DNA of 25,123 nt, from NCBI GenBank assembly GCA_002393705.1, contig DGTH01000040.1:1-25123 (forward strand), read 5' to 3'. Below the pieces are notes generated by a model. It saw nothing but the letters and a program-made list of their open reading frames with translations, did no database searches and had not been told where the DNA came from. The translations under genes and the position numbers were made by a program. The stretch is from Prevotella sp. UBA4341. GTDB lineage: Bacteria; Bacteroidota; Bacteroidia; Bacteroidales; Bacteroidaceae. This document shows positions 14,914 through 22,100 of this stretch, in pieces (within the stretch, counting starts at the first letter, position 1; every line of letters starts with the position of its first letter).

Positions 14914-15755
14914 GTGTAAAGATAAACGACGGCGGCGGGAATGGCCAGTAGCGAGGAGTCGAAACGGTCGAGCATGCCGCCGTGGCCGGGCAGAATGTTG
15001 CCAGAGTCCTTGATGCCAAGGGTGCGCTTGAAGAGGCTCTCCACCAGGTCGCCCCACGTGCCGAAGACGACTACCACGAGGCCCAGGCCGGCCCACTGCC
15101 ACTCGCTGAGCATGGCGTGACCCCCGGCGTTCTCAAACCAGCCGAAGGCGTAGGCTGCGGCTACTACGAGCAGGCCGCCGCCTATGCTGCCCTCCCACGA
15201 CTTGCCTGGCGACACGCGCGGAAACAGCTTGTGGCGGCCCAGCAGCGAGCCGAAGCAGTAGGCCCCGGTATCGTTCAGCCAGAGGCACACGAAGACCGAG
15301 AGCGGCAGCACGGTGTTGAACATGACGCGGCCGTCGGGCGTGGCTGTGAAGGCCAGCACGTTGAGCAGCGAGAAGGGTAGGGCGACGTACATCTGTGAGA
15401 GCATGGTGTAGGCCCAGTTGCCCACGGGGTCGGGCTGCTTGGCATACAGCTCTGCCACGAGCAAATAGACGATGGTGACCAGGTAGGGAATGAACACTAC
15501 CGACTTGGCCGAGCCGCCATAAACATCGCTGCAGAAGTAGGCCATGGCGAGAAAGAAATAGACGCCAGCCACCGTGCAAATAAAACGGTTGACGGTGATG
15601 CTTTCCCATTCGTTGACCAGTCCGGTGAACTCCCAGATGGTCAGTCCGGTGACAAGGGCAAACAGCAGCACCATGGCGCGTGGGTCAAGAAAGCACGTGA
15701 CAACGACTGCAACGAACAAAATGCCTGTAATGGCGCGTACTACGAAATTCTTCAT
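14898..15755 (-). CDS. cdsA: Phosphatidate cytidylyltransferase (CDP-diacylglycerol synthase)
   Basis: 285 residues from the ATG at 15753-15755; a GTG one codon earlier is possible. An integral membrane protein with about eight hydrophobic segments. The C-terminus holds the CdsA signature SLFKRTLGIKDSGNILPGHG, continued by GMLDRFDS, with all its conserved charged residues. It converts phosphatidic acid and CTP to CDP-diacylglycerol, the precursor of phosphatidylethanolamine and acidic phospholipids, in the inner membrane. It is the last gene of rsfS-ftsH-cdsA. The 509-bp gap to ftsH is filled by repeats and shows no promoter, so it is probably cotranscribed with ftsH. Normal length for the family. 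Confidence 0.97.
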   Translation of the reverse strand: MKNFVVRAITGILFVAVVVTCFLDPRAMVLLFALVTGLTIWEFTGLVNEWESITVNRFICTVAGVYFFLAMAYFCSDVYGGSAKSVVFIPYLVTIVYLLVAELYAKQPDPVGNWAYTMLSQMYVALPFSLLNVLAFTATPDGRVMFNTVLPLSVFVCLWLNDTGAYCFGSLLGRHKLFPRVSPGKSWEGSIGGGLLVVAAAYAFGWFENAGGHAMLSEWQWAGLGLVVVVFGTWGDLVESLFKRTLGIKDSGNILPGHGGMLDRFDSSLLAIPAAVVYLYTLTLF

Positions 15756-16264
15756 CACTTCTCTATTTTCGATTTACTGATTTTCGATTTATTTGGGTGT
15801 TGGGTGTTCTCTATTTTCGATTTACTGATTTTCGATTTTCGATTTATTTGGGTGCTGGGTGTTGGGTGCTGGGTGATGGGTGTTGGCCTCAGACCTTAGA
15901 CTGTTAGCAGTTAACGGATTAGGACCTGCGAGTGATTCAAATCGAAAATCGAAAATCCGTAAATCCGTAAATTCTTCAGACCTTAGACTGTTAGCAGTTA
16001 ACGGATTAGGACCTGCGAGTGATTCAAATCGAAAATCGAAAATCCGTAAATCCGTAAATTCTTCAGACCTTTGACTGTTAGCAGTTAACGGATTAGGAGC
16101 TTCGAGTGATTCAAATCGAAAATCGAAAATCCGTAAATCCGTAAATTCTTCAGACCTTTGACTGTTAGCAGTTAACGGATTAGGACCTTCGAGTGATTCA
16201 AATCGAAAATCCGTAAATCCGTAAATTCTTCACTCTTCATTCTTCACTCTTCACTCTTCACTCT
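15756..16264. repeat. Composite heptad-repeat element filling the cdsA-ftsH gap
   Basis: No gene is seen in this 509-bp gap. From the cdsA start it holds TCTCTATTTTCGATTTACTG with further TTTCGAT units (15760-15792), two GGGTGTT heptads, a second copy of the TTTCGAT block (15810-15847), five GGGTGNT-type heptads (to about 15886), four 87-bp tandem units, and CTTCACT/CTTCATT heptads running into the ftsH stop codon. The same building blocks in the same order fill the ftsH-rsfS gap. The end next to the start codon reads AGAGAA on the minus strand, a purine-rich stretch just before the ATG that may aid ribosome binding. Confidence 0.9.
15890..16230. repeat. Four tandem 87-bp repeat units
   Basis: Units begin at 15890, 15977, 16064 and 16151, each with CAGACCTT, GACTGTTAGCAGTTAACGG, ATTAGGA, GAGTGATTCAAATCG and paired CCGTAAAT blocks. 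The first three are exactly 87 bp; the fourth lacks one AAATCGA copy. Units differ at a few positions (CTTAGAC or CTTTGAC; GACCTGC, GAGCTTC or GACCTTC). They are contiguous without spacers. An open plus-strand frame through the first two units is broken in the third, so it is not coding. Confidence 0.95.
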
Positions 16265-16291
16265 TCATTCTTCACTCTCTCCTCTCTCCTC
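16227..16291. repeat. CTTCACT/CTTCATT heptad array into the ftsH 3' end
   Basis: Seven consecutive 7-nt units (CTTCACT, CTTCATT and variants) are followed by CTCTCCT units. The array contains the ftsH stop codon (16265-16267) and encodes its last residues (ERGESEE), so repeat sequence has become part of the protein tail. Confidence 0.85.
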
Positions 16292-18274
16292 TTTCTTCCC
16301 GTCTCTCTCAGCGAGCAGGCGTTCAGCGTCGGCACGCATCTGGGCTTCCAGCAGCTCGTCGGCACGGCTCTGCCAGGGGCGCGGGCCGAAGATTTTCTCC
16401 ACGTCCTCGGCGAAGATGACTTCCCTGTCAACGAGCAGCTGCGCCAGCTGGGCGTGGCCGTCCTTGTGCTCAGTCAGTATGCGCTTGGCCCGGTCGTACT
16501 GCTCGCTGATCATCTTCAGCACCTCGTCGTCCATGATCTTTGCCGTGGTTTCCGAGTAAGGGCGCTGGAACTGGTATTCCTGATTGTTATAGTAGCACAC
16601 GTTGGGCAGACGCTCGCTCATGCCGGCGAAGGCTACCATGCCGTAAGCCTGCTTCGTGGTGCGCTCCAGGTCGTTCATGGCTCCTGTCGAGATTTGGCCT
16701 ATGAAAAGCTCCTCGGCAGCACGGCCGCCCAAAAGTGAGCACATCTCGTCGAGCATGGCCTCCTTGGTCTGCAGCACGCGCTCTTCGGGCAGGTACCATG
16801 CTGCACCCAGTGCCTGTCCGCGCGGCACGATGCTGACCTTGACCAGCGGGTTGGCAAACTCGGTAAACCACGATATGGTGGCATGGCCGGCCTCGTGGAT
16901 GGCGATGGAGCGTTTCTCCTGTTCGGTCATGACCTTCGTCTTCTTCTCCAGACCGCCAATGATGCGGTCAACAGCATCGAGGAAGTCCTGTCGGCCTACG
17001 GTGTGGCGGTTGTGGCGTGCAGCTATCAGGGCTGCTTCGTTACACACGTTGGCAATGTCGGCTCCCGAGAAACCCGGCGTCTGGCGGGCCAGGAAGTCGA
17101 TGTCCAGGTCCTTGTCGAGCTTCAGGGGCTTCAGGTGGACGTTGAACACTTCCTTACGCTCGTTGAGGTCGGGCAGGTCAACGTGTATCTGGCGGTCAAA
17201 GCGTCCGGCACGCATCAGTGCCGAGTCGAGCATGTCGGCACGGTTGGTGGCTGCCAGTGTAATGATGCCGCTGTTGGTGCCGAAGCCGTCCATCTCCGTC
17301 AGCAGGGCGTTCAGCGTGTTCTCGCGTTCGTCGTTGCCGCCCATGGCGGGGTTCTTCGAGCGGGCACGCCCCACGGCGTCAATCTCGTCGATGAAGATGA
17401 TGCAGGGTGCCTTCTGCTTGGCCTGCTGGAAGAGGTCGCGCACGCGACTGGCACCCACGCCTACGAACATCTCTACAAAGTCGCTTCCCGACATGGAGAA
17501 GAAGGGCACGCCGGCCTCGCCAGCCACCGCCTTCGCCATGAGCGTCTTACCCGTGCCCGGAGGACCTACGAGCAGTGCTCCCTTGGGTATCTTGCCACCC
17601 AGCTCAGTATATTTCTGCGGATTCTTCAGGAAATCGACAATCTCTTGCATCTCCTGCTTGGCTCCGGCCTGGCCGGCAACGTCCTTGAACGTAATTTGCA
17701 GGTTGCCGCCGTTTTCGTACATCTTGGCTCGGCTCTTGCCTACACTGAAGATGCCGCTGCCCATGCCGGTGCCGCCCCCCATGCGCCGCATGAAGAACAG
17801 CCAGAGGCCGATAATGAGCAGAATGGGCAGAATGTTGTATATCAGGAAGTTCATCACCTCGCCTCCGTTCTTGTTCTCGTAGCTGAATTCGCCCAGGAAC
17901 TTCTGGTCTGTGCGCATCTGGTTGACAAACTGCTCCACCTGATCGACCGAACCTATTTCTACCGTGATGAACGGCTCCGTGCCCGTCTGCTGGACGCTCT
18001 GCTTGAACACTTCGCGCACCTTCTCCGGTTTTACGTACATGTAAAGCTCGCTTTTGTTCTTGTTGATGACAATCTTGCTGGCGTAGCCTGCCGTCACCAT
18101 GTCCTTAAACTTCGAGTACGATACCTGTTTCTTCGTGGTGGCACTGTCCGTGCCCCCCGTCATGTACAGCCCGATGAGGATAGCGATGACAATAGCGTAA
18201 ATCCAATTCATGTTGAATTTAGGCATGTTCATCTTTGGCTGCTGGTTATCATTTGCGTTGTTATTGGTTTCCAT
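16265..18274 (-). CDS. ftsH: ATP-dependent zinc metalloprotease FtsH
   Basis: 669 residues. First transmembrane helix about 24-40, periplasmic FtsH-extracellular domain about 48-135, second helix about 142-162. The AAA+ domain has Walker A GPPGTGKT (237-244), Walker [10 protein letters not shown] (291-299) and the second region of homology with [20 protein letters not shown] (342-361). The M41 protease domain carries HEAGH (460-464) as zinc ligands. It degrades misfolded and regulatory membrane proteins and is anchored in the inner membrane as a hexamer. It lies between rsfS and cdsA in a common Bacteroidetes order. The Glu/Arg-rich tail is encoded by repeat DNA. Both flanking gaps hold the same composite repeat. 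Confidence 0.98.
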   Translation of the reverse strand: METNNNANDNQQPKMNMPKFNMNWIYAIVIAILIGLYMTGGTDSATTKKQVSYSKFKDMVTAGYASKIVINKNKSELYMYVKPEKVREVFKQSVQQTGTEPFITVEIGSVDQVEQFVNQMRTDQKFLGEFSYENKNGGEVMNFLIYNILPILLIIGLWLFFMRRMGGGTGMGSGIFSVGKSRAKMYENGGNLQITFKDVAGQAGAKQEMQEIVDFLKNPQKYTELGGKIPKGALLVGPPGTGKTLMAKAVAGEAGVPFFSMSGSDFVEMFVGVGASRVRDLFQQAKQKAPCIIFIDEIDAVGRARSKNPAMGGNDERENTLNALLTEMDGFGTNSGIITLAATNRADMLDSALMRAGRFDRQIHVDLPDLNERKEVFNVHLKPLKLDKDLDIDFLARQTPGFSGADIANVCNEAALIAARHNRHTVGRQDFLDAVDRIIGGLEKKTKVMTEQEKRSIAIHEAGHATISWFTEFANPLVKVSIVPRGQALGAAWYLPEERVLQTKEAMLDEMCSLLGGRAAEELFIGQISTGAMNDLERTTKQAYGMVAFAGMSERLPNVCYYNNQEYQFQRPYSETTAKIMDDEVLKMISEQYDRAKRILTEHKDGHAQLAQLLVDREVIFAEDVEKIFGPRPWQSRADELLEAQMRADAERLLAERDGKKEERGESEE

Positions 18275-18469
18275 TATTCTCTATTTTCGATTTACTGATT
18301 TTCGATTTTCGATTTAATGTCTGTTGGGTGTTGGGTGTTGGGTGATGGGTGATGGGTGATGGGTGTTGGGTGTTGGGTGATGGGTGATGGGTGATGGGTG
18401 TTGGGTGTTGGGTGTTTGCTTTTGACCTTAGACCTTAGACCTTCGACCTTAGACAAATCCGTAAATTCT
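18275..18469. repeat. Composite heptad-repeat element filling the ftsH-rsfS gap
   Basis: From the ftsH start: TCTCTATTTTCGATTTACTG with two more TTTCGAT units (18278-18315); thirteen GGGTGTT/GGGTGAT heptads (18326-18416) in the order two TT, three AT, two TT, three AT, three TT; four GACCTTA/GACCTTC heptads (18424-18451); then AAATCCGTAAATTCTTCACT, which ends in the rsfS stop codon (18470-18472). No promoter box for ftsH was found here. The layout is the same as in the cdsA-ftsH gap. Confidence 0.95.
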
Positions 18470-18829
18470 TCACTCTAAATCAGGAATTTCAGTCAGCGGA
18501 GCGTCAGCCCACAGGTGCTCCAAATCGTAGAACGTGCGCACGTCGGGCAGAAATATGTGAACCAGCACGTCGCCGTAGTCCATGACCACCCACTGTGCGT
18601 TCTCCAGGCCTGCCACGCCCGAAGGCTTCTCACCCAGCGAACGACGGGCCGTCTCGCCCACCGATTCGGTGATGGCCTCTACCTGGGCCGGAGAGTTGCC
18701 CTGACAAATCACGAAATTCTTGCAGATGGTACCGTCAATGCCGCTCAAGTCGGCTACCACGATGCGGCTGCCCTTCTTTTCCTGTATTCCTTTAATGATA
18801 GTTTCTGTTAACTGTCTTGTTTGTTCCAT
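18470..18829 (-). CDS. rsfS: Ribosome silencing factor RsfS (Iojap/DUF143 family)
   Basis: 119 residues from the ATG at 18827-18829. A TTG ten codons earlier overlaps the promoter box and is rejected. Typical features are GIQEKKGSRIVVADLSGIDG, NFVICQGNSPAQVEAI, then WVVMDYGDVLVHIFLP and RTFYDLEHLWADAP. The family binds ribosomal protein uL14 on the large subunit and blocks subunit joining when nutrients are scarce. It is the first gene of rsfS-ftsH-cdsA, transcribed away from tRNA-Gln. The stop codon lies in the CTTCACT end of the composite repeat. Confidence 0.95.
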   Translation of the reverse strand: MEQTRQLTETIIKGIQEKKGSRIVVADLSGIDGTICKNFVICQGNSPAQVEAITESVGETARRSLGEKPSGVAGLENAQWVVMDYGDVLVHIFLPDVRTFYDLEHLWADAPLTEIPDLE

Positions 18830-18856
18830 TAACTGTTTTGTTGCTTTTTCGGTTGA

Positions 18857-18864
18857 CAAAGGTA
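18857..18864 (-). promoter_or_regulatory. -7 promoter box of the rsfS-ftsH-cdsA cluster
   Basis: The minus strand reads TACCTTTG, matching TAnnTTTG, 27 nt upstream of the rsfS ATG. It is the only good box found ahead of rsfS, ftsH or cdsA, so it probably serves all three. No clear -33 TTTG is seen. Confidence 0.6.
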
Positions 18865-18935
18865 CACTATTTTTCTTGTATAACGGATAGAAAACGGAAA
18901 ATTTTGCGCTTTTTAATAAATTTCTTCCGTTTTTT

Positions 18936-18967
18936 TTTGTTAGTTCCGAAAAAAGCTGTACCTTTGC
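18936..18967 (+). promoter_or_regulatory. Bacteroidetes promoter of tRNA-Gln
   Basis: TTTG (18936-18939), a 19-nt spacer and TACCTTTGC (18959-18967) match the consensus -33 and -7 elements with standard spacing. The tRNA starts 19 nt later. It diverges from the rsfS promoter. Confidence 0.9.
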
Positions 18968-18986
18968 ACCCGCAATTCAGAAATTC

Positions 18987-19057
18987 TGGGGTATGGTGTA
19001 ATGGTAACACTGCAGATTCTGGTCCTGCCTTTCCTGGTTCGAGTCCGGGTACCCCAA
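18987..19057 (+). tRNA. tRNA-Gln (anticodon CUG)
   Basis: 71 nt folding as a cloverleaf: acceptor TGGGGTA/TACCCCA, D stem GTGT/ACAC, anticodon stem GCAGA/CCTGC with loop TTCTGGT (anticodon CTG at 19019-19021), 4-nt variable loop, T arm CCTGG-TTCGAGT-CCGGG, discriminator A. It reads CAG codons. CCA is not encoded. One weak pair (A-C) closes the anticodon stem. Confidence 0.97.
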
Positions 19058-19065
19058 CAACAATG

Positions 19066-19100
19066 ACCGCTAAGATGTTGAAGACAGCTTAGCGGTTTTT
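19066..19100 (+). terminator. Intrinsic terminator after tRNA-Gln
   Basis: Perfect 9-bp stem ACCGCTAAG (19066-19074) / CTTAGCGGT (19088-19096), a 13-nt loop and a T-run. It lies between the tRNA and the start of the large helicase gene, 36 nt before that ATG. Confidence 0.9.
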
Positions 19101-19136
19101 AAGTATTAAGGCTGATAACTGTAAAACGTAAAGGAT

Positions 19137-22100
19137 ATGGCTACTGAAAAGATGATTCTGCATTTTGACTATCTGCCCTGTATCAACTACTCGGCCTTGG
19201 CTTCGGGTATAGAGACGTGTAGCACTTTTATTGTGGAGAACCATGACGATAAAGACTGGCACGACGTCGTGGTAACCGTAAAGGGTGAGCAGATTGAGGA
19301 GTGTGTCTCGCGCATAGACCGTATTGAAAAAGGCAAGTCGTTTCGGCTTGGGACTGTCAGCATCCTTCCGGACACAGGCGTACTCATATCTTTTACAGAG
19401 CAAGTAAAGACCCATTTCTCACTCAGGATTACCCAGCAGGACGAACTGCTGTGGGAGAAGGAATACCCGTTGACGCTCCTGGCCTACGAGGAGTGGACGG
19501 GGTCGGCCGTCATGCCTGAACTCTTGTCGGCCTTCGTCGTGCCGGCTGCCCCCACGCTGTCGAGGGTGCTGGTGAATGCTGCGAGGTTTATGGAGAACTT
19601 TACGGGTCAGTCGGCCCTTGACGAGTACCAGACGCAAGACCGCAACCGCGTGCGTTACGAGGTGGCTGCCGTCTATGAGGCGCTGCGCTCGGAGGGTATT
19701 GTCTATAGCGCAGGCCCCGAGAGTTTCGAGGGGTTTGGCCAGAAGGTAAGACTGGCAGACCGCGTGCTCGATGAGAAACTGGGCAACTGTCTGGACACGA
19801 CGTTGCTCATGGCGTCGTGTCTGGAGAGAATAGGCATCAACCCCATTCTCGTCGTCTTCGACGGCCACGTTCTGACCGGGGCGTGGCTCACGCCGAGTGT
19901 CTATCCGCAGACGACGGGCGACGATGCGTCGTACCTGATGAAGGAGATGGCCGACGGCAACAACAACCTCGTCTTGGTGGAGACGACATGCATCACCTCG
20001 ACAGCGGCGGTGGCCTTTGAAGAGGCGGTCAGGGCGGCCCAGGAGAAACTGCACGACGAACGCTCGTTCCTGTACTTTGTAGATGTCCACCGGTGCAGGC
20101 TGGCCCACATTACCCCCCTGCCGCAGCGTTTGGAGGAAAACGGCCGTTGGCGGGTGGTGCAGCAGGGCGTCGAACACGAGAGCGCCACGAAGGAGGTGGC
20201 GAGCCTGAACCATTACGACCTGAGGCTGGAAGACACGGGGAAAGAGCTGACCAAGCAGCAGATATGGGAGCGGAAACTGCTCGACTTCTCGCTGAGAAAC
20301 AATCTCCTGAACATGCGGGTGGGCAGGAGCAGCGTACAGTTCATTTCGTTCGAGATAGACCACTTGGAAGACCACCTGCAACATGGTGAGGACTATCTGG
20401 TCATGCCGTGTCCGGGAACGAAGATACAGTCCAGCCAGCATGGACTCTACGACTCGCTGCACGAAGCCAAGCAGCATGAGAGCTTAGTGACGGAGTTTAT
20501 AGGCCAGAACAAGCTCGTCTCGTACTTGACGGAGACGGAGTTGCAGAACGCGCTCAAGTACATATACAGAACAGCCCGCACGTCGCTCGAGGAGAACGGT
20601 GCGAACAGCCTGTTCCTGTCGTTAGGCATACTGAAGTGGTATGAAACCCAGAAGAGCGAGCTGCCACGCTTTGCGCCCATACTGCTGGTTCCGGTTGACA
20701 TCGTGCGCAAGACGGGCAACAGTTTCGTCATCAGGAAGCGCGATGAAGACGTCTTTCTGAACATTACGCTGGTGGAGTTCCTGAAGCAGAACTTCAACTT
20801 GGACCTGAGTCCGCTGCAGAAGGAACTGCCCAAGGACGAGAGCGGTGTCGATGTAAGGTACGTCCTGACCTTTATAAGAAGAGCCATCCTGGAGAAAAAG
20901 AAGTGGGACGTGCTGGAGGAGTCGCTCCTGGGACTGTTCTCCTTCAACAAGTTCGTCATGTGGAACGACATACACACTCATGCCGACCTGCTGAAGGAGA
21001 GCCCCATGATAGCCTCGCTGATGGAGCGGCGCAACCTGCTGGACGACCGCGACGAGCCCATCGATGCCCGAAAGGTGGATCAGGACAGTGAGCCCAAAGA
21101 CTTTGCCATACCCTTGGACGTTGATTCTTCGCAGTTCGAGTCGGTGGTAGAGTCGGGCCGTGGCAAATCGTTCATCTTGCAAGGTCCTCCGGGTACGGGT
21201 AAGTCGCAAACCATTACCAACATGATAGCCAATGCGCTGTTTCAGGGGAAACGGGTGCTGTTTGTGGCCGAAAAGATGGCGGCCCTCTCGGTGGTTCAGG
21301 CACGTTTAGAAAAGATAGGACTGGGCGCTTTCTGCTTAGAGCTACACTCTAACAAGGCCACGAAGAAACACTTCCTGCAGCAGATGGAGAGCGTGTTGAA
21401 CGTAGCGAAAATCAAACAGCCGAGGAAGTTCGTGGAGGAGTCGGACGAACTGTTTGCAGAACGCAAGTCGCTCATAAGCTACATGCAGGCCATACACAGC
21501 CTGACTGACAGCGGAATAAGCATCTACGACAGCTTGGCAGAATACCTGAAACTGGAGGGCGAGGAGATGGACGTAAGCCGTCTGCCACGGGAACTGCTGG
21601 ATGCTGACAAGATGAAGCGCTACTGCGGACACGCAGAAAAACTGCAGGCCATCCTGCAACTCATTGGCAGCATAAAGGACCACGCCCTAAACGGCTTGGA
21701 ACCCATAGACAACCGCCAGGCCACGCTGGAAGCGATAAAGACCACGCTGCACGACCTGAAAAATACGCAGGCTGCATTTGAGTACCAGCGGGCGAGCCTG
21801 AACATGACCTACCCCTTCCGGATAGAGGATGACGAGAAAGACATCAGCTGGCTGGCCGGATTGGCTGGCGAACTGCTGACCACGGGCTATCTGAACGGGC
21901 GGCTGACGGAATGTGCCGACGACGAACGTAGGGTAGGGGAGCTCAGACAACTGGTAGCCGTTAGCAAAGAGCTGGAGCAGACAGGGGCATTCATTCGCTC
22001 AAAGTGCGGCGAGAGCATCTTCAGCGAGAACGTCGGTGAACTGAAAAGACTCTGGGACGAAATCCAGATGAAGTGGTTCCTGCCCCGATTCTTTGCCAAG

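Noticed and set aside
15880..16074. Plus-strand open frame with in-frame repeats of SDLRLLAVNGLG
   Set aside because: 87 bp is a multiple of three, so the tandem units read in frame by chance. A stop arises in the third unit, there is no promoter, and the same sequence is part of an intergenic repeat.
15890..16230. CRISPR array
   Set aside because: Units are 87 bp and contiguous, with no variable spacers and no cas genes nearby.
16656..18298. Long plus-strand open frames (408 and 471 codons) opposite ftsH
   Set aside because: ftsH on the other strand has every family motif. The antisense frames have no recognisable domain and reflect GC-rich codon bias.
18817..19092. 91-codon plus-strand frame over the tRNA-Gln region
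   Set aside because: It runs through a complete tRNA, its promoter and its terminator.
18987..19100. Attachment site of an integrated element at the tRNA-Gln 3' end
   Set aside because: No second copy of the tRNA 3' end (such as GTTCGAGTCCGGGTACCCCA) and no integrase gene was seen in the window; the right boundary could lie outside.
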